From an uncultured Verrucomicrobiales bacterium (lineage in GTDB: Bacteria > Verrucomicrobiota > Verrucomicrobiae > Limisphaerales > CANJSG01), in NCBI GenBank assembly GCA_946480965.1, contig CAMLMI010000281.1, positions 1-6,428 on the forward strand: DNA of 6,428 nucleotides, read 5' to 3'. Each line of letters opens with the position of its first letter. The first letter of the stretch is position 1. Below the pieces are notes generated by a model that saw nothing but the letters and a program-made list of their open reading frames with translations, searched no databases and had not been told where the DNA came from. Made by a program: the position numbers and the translations under genes. Below are positions 5,350 to 6,428 of this stretch, piece by piece.

Positions 5350-6428
5350 CTACTTCGACTTGGGCTCGAACTGGAAGATCAGCGCGTCGAGCACCGAGTC
5401 CACCGAGAGCTTGAGCTTCTGGCCGGGGGAAAGCGTTTGTCCGGCGGGCAGACGCTTCTCCGCGTAGGCGATGGCGGCGGCGGTCGTGGCCTCGGTTCCG
5501 GCGAGGAAGGCGGCCTTGGCTTCGCGCAGCACGGCGGACTTGGACGTGCCTTCCGCGCCCAGCTTTTCGCCCGCCAGGATGGCCAGATCCTCCTCGCCGA
5601 ACCACAGGTGCCACTTCGCCTGGTCGGCGCAATAGACGGCGAGCGCGCCCTTCTCGGCCGTGCCGAGACGCGACGAGACGCCGCGCAGGTAGCGTTGCAG
5701 CGCGCCGTCGCCCTCGGGAGTCTTGGCCAGCACCCGGGCGCGGATCTTCCGGCCGGTGAAGCGCTCGAAGTTGGCGAGCTTGAAGTTGAAGTAGCGGGCG
5801 CGCGCCCAGTCGGTGGGCAGGAGCTTGTCGGGGTCGTCGAACGGCGCGTCGGGGCCGGGCTCCATCGGGCCGGTGTATTTCACCGCCCGGTTGGTCAAGG
5901 CGGCGAAGGATTCGGGCGTGACGCGGAAGGCTTCGGCGTCCTTCCCGATGCGGTGGATCTTAACCCGCATGGTGTCGCCCTGCTGGATCTGGGGCAGCAC
6001 TTCGAGGCCCTGGACCACGTGGCCGAAGACGCTGTGGAGGTAGTTCAGCCGATGGACCTCGCGCAGCATGAAGCACCATTGCGAGCCGTTCGTGTCCGGA
6101 CCTTCGTTGGCCATCTGCACCACACCAGCGCGGTCGTGGCGCAGGCCGGGCACGAGTTCGTCGGGAAAGCTGTAGCCGGGACCGCCGTCGCCGGTGCCCG
6201 TGGGATCGCCGCCCTGCGCGACGAAGTCCTCGACCACGCGGTGGAAGGTGAGCCCGTCGTAGAACGGCGTGCCGGGCTTCGGGCCGAGCGCGCCCTCGGC
6301 CAGGCCGACGTAGTTGGCAACGGTCATCGGGGCCTGCTTGAAGTGGAGCTCCGCGAGCACGACGCCCCGGGGTGTGGCGACTTCGGCATAGAGCCCGTCC
6401 GGAAGGCCGTTGGTGGAGACGGCGGCTT
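5350..6428 (-). CDS. Cyclophilin-type peptidyl-prolyl cis-trans isomerase with C-terminal extension (5' end outside window)
   Basis: Peptidyl-prolyl isomerase that catalyses cis-trans isomerisation of Xaa-Pro bonds during folding. The frame is open to the right edge, so the start is missing; 358 complete residues are visible, numbered here from the codon at 6426-6424. The cyclophilin domain covers about 10-167. It shows Gly-Leu-Tyr-Ala-Glu, Ala-Pro-Met-Thr-Val-Ala-Asn-Tyr, Phe-His-Arg63, Phe68, Gln71-Gly-Gly-Asp, Met-Ala-Asn-Glu-Gly-Pro-Asp-Thr-Asn-Gly-Ser-Gln (105-116) and His131. The catalytic Arg and Gln equivalents are kept. Cys118 stands where human cyclophilin A has Phe113, and Arg126 where it has Trp121. 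Residues 168-358 form an extra region. Part of it (about 197-283, with Phe-Thr-Gly-Arg-Lys-Ile and Gly-Ala-Leu-Ala-Val-Tyr) loosely recalls TPM domains. GTG 6360 lies inside the conserved domain and is not the start. Whether a signal peptide exists is unknown. Confidence 0.9.
   Translation of the reverse strand, partial: AAVSTNGLPDGLYAEVATPRGVVLAELHFKQAPMTVANYVGLAEGALGPKPGTPFYDGLTFHRVVEDFVAQGGDPTGTGDGGPGYSFPDELVPGLRHDRAGVVQMANEGPDTNGSQWCFMLREVHRLNYLHSVFGHVVQGLEVLPQIQQGDTMRVKIHRIGKDAEAFRVTPESFAALTNRAVKYTGPMEPGPDAPFDDPDKLLPTDWARARYFNFKLANFERFTGRKIRARVLAKTPEGDGALQRYLRGVSSRLGTAEKGALAVYCADQAKWHLWFGEEDLAILAGEKLGAEGTSKSAVLREAKAAFLAGTEATTAAAIAYAEKRLPAGQTLSPGQKLKLSVDSVLDALIFQFEPKSK

Noticed and set aside
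6358..6360. GTG at 6360 as start of the isomerase
   Set aside because: The frame upstream to the window edge continues conserved cyclophilin sequence (Gly-Leu-Tyr-Ala-Glu and a beta strand), so the gene begins outside the window.

Overview
The window is GC-rich and densely coding, and looks like chromosomal DNA from the Verrucomicrobiota, probably near the Limisphaerales/Pedosphaera group. That placement is an inference. It rests on a prepilin-like protein with the H-X9-DG processing motif, which is heavily amplified in Verrucomicrobiota and Planctomycetota, a short zinc-ribbon protein of a style common in these phyla, and the overall codon use. I see no tRNA, rRNA, CRISPR array, insertion sequence or phage gene, and nothing that forms a clear multi-gene system.

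Layout, left to right. A type IV-pilin-like (pseudopilin) gene runs on the minus strand (38-877). A 355-bp divergent spacer (878-1232) follows, with an AT-rich probable promoter pocket and a CRP-like palindrome. A secreted protein of 307 aa with a probable C-terminal carbohydrate-binding-like beta-sandwich runs on the plus strand (1233-2156). Tail-to-tail with it is a 170-aa zinc-ribbon protein on the minus strand (2291-2803). A 145-bp divergent spacer with a strong inverted repeat separates that gene from an aldo/keto reductase of the YdhF type on the plus strand (2949-3893). Seven bases beyond its stop, and convergent with it, ends a membrane-anchored 450-aa protein of unknown function on the minus strand (3901-5253). 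Upstream of that on the same strand lies a cyclophilin-type peptidyl-prolyl isomerase with a long C-terminal extension, whose 5' end runs off the right edge (5350-6428).

Transcription probably falls into five or six short units with alternating direction. The only plausible co-transcribed pair is the cyclophilin gene and the 450-aa membrane protein gene (96 bp apart, no visible terminator between them). Four of the six proteins look exported or membrane-associated (pilin, 307-aa protein, 450-aa protein and possibly the isomerase), but no shared pathway can be argued from the sequence. The more unusual items are the cyclophilin with its extension and altered active-site pocket, the two uncharacterised exported proteins, and several inverted repeats at gene junctions.
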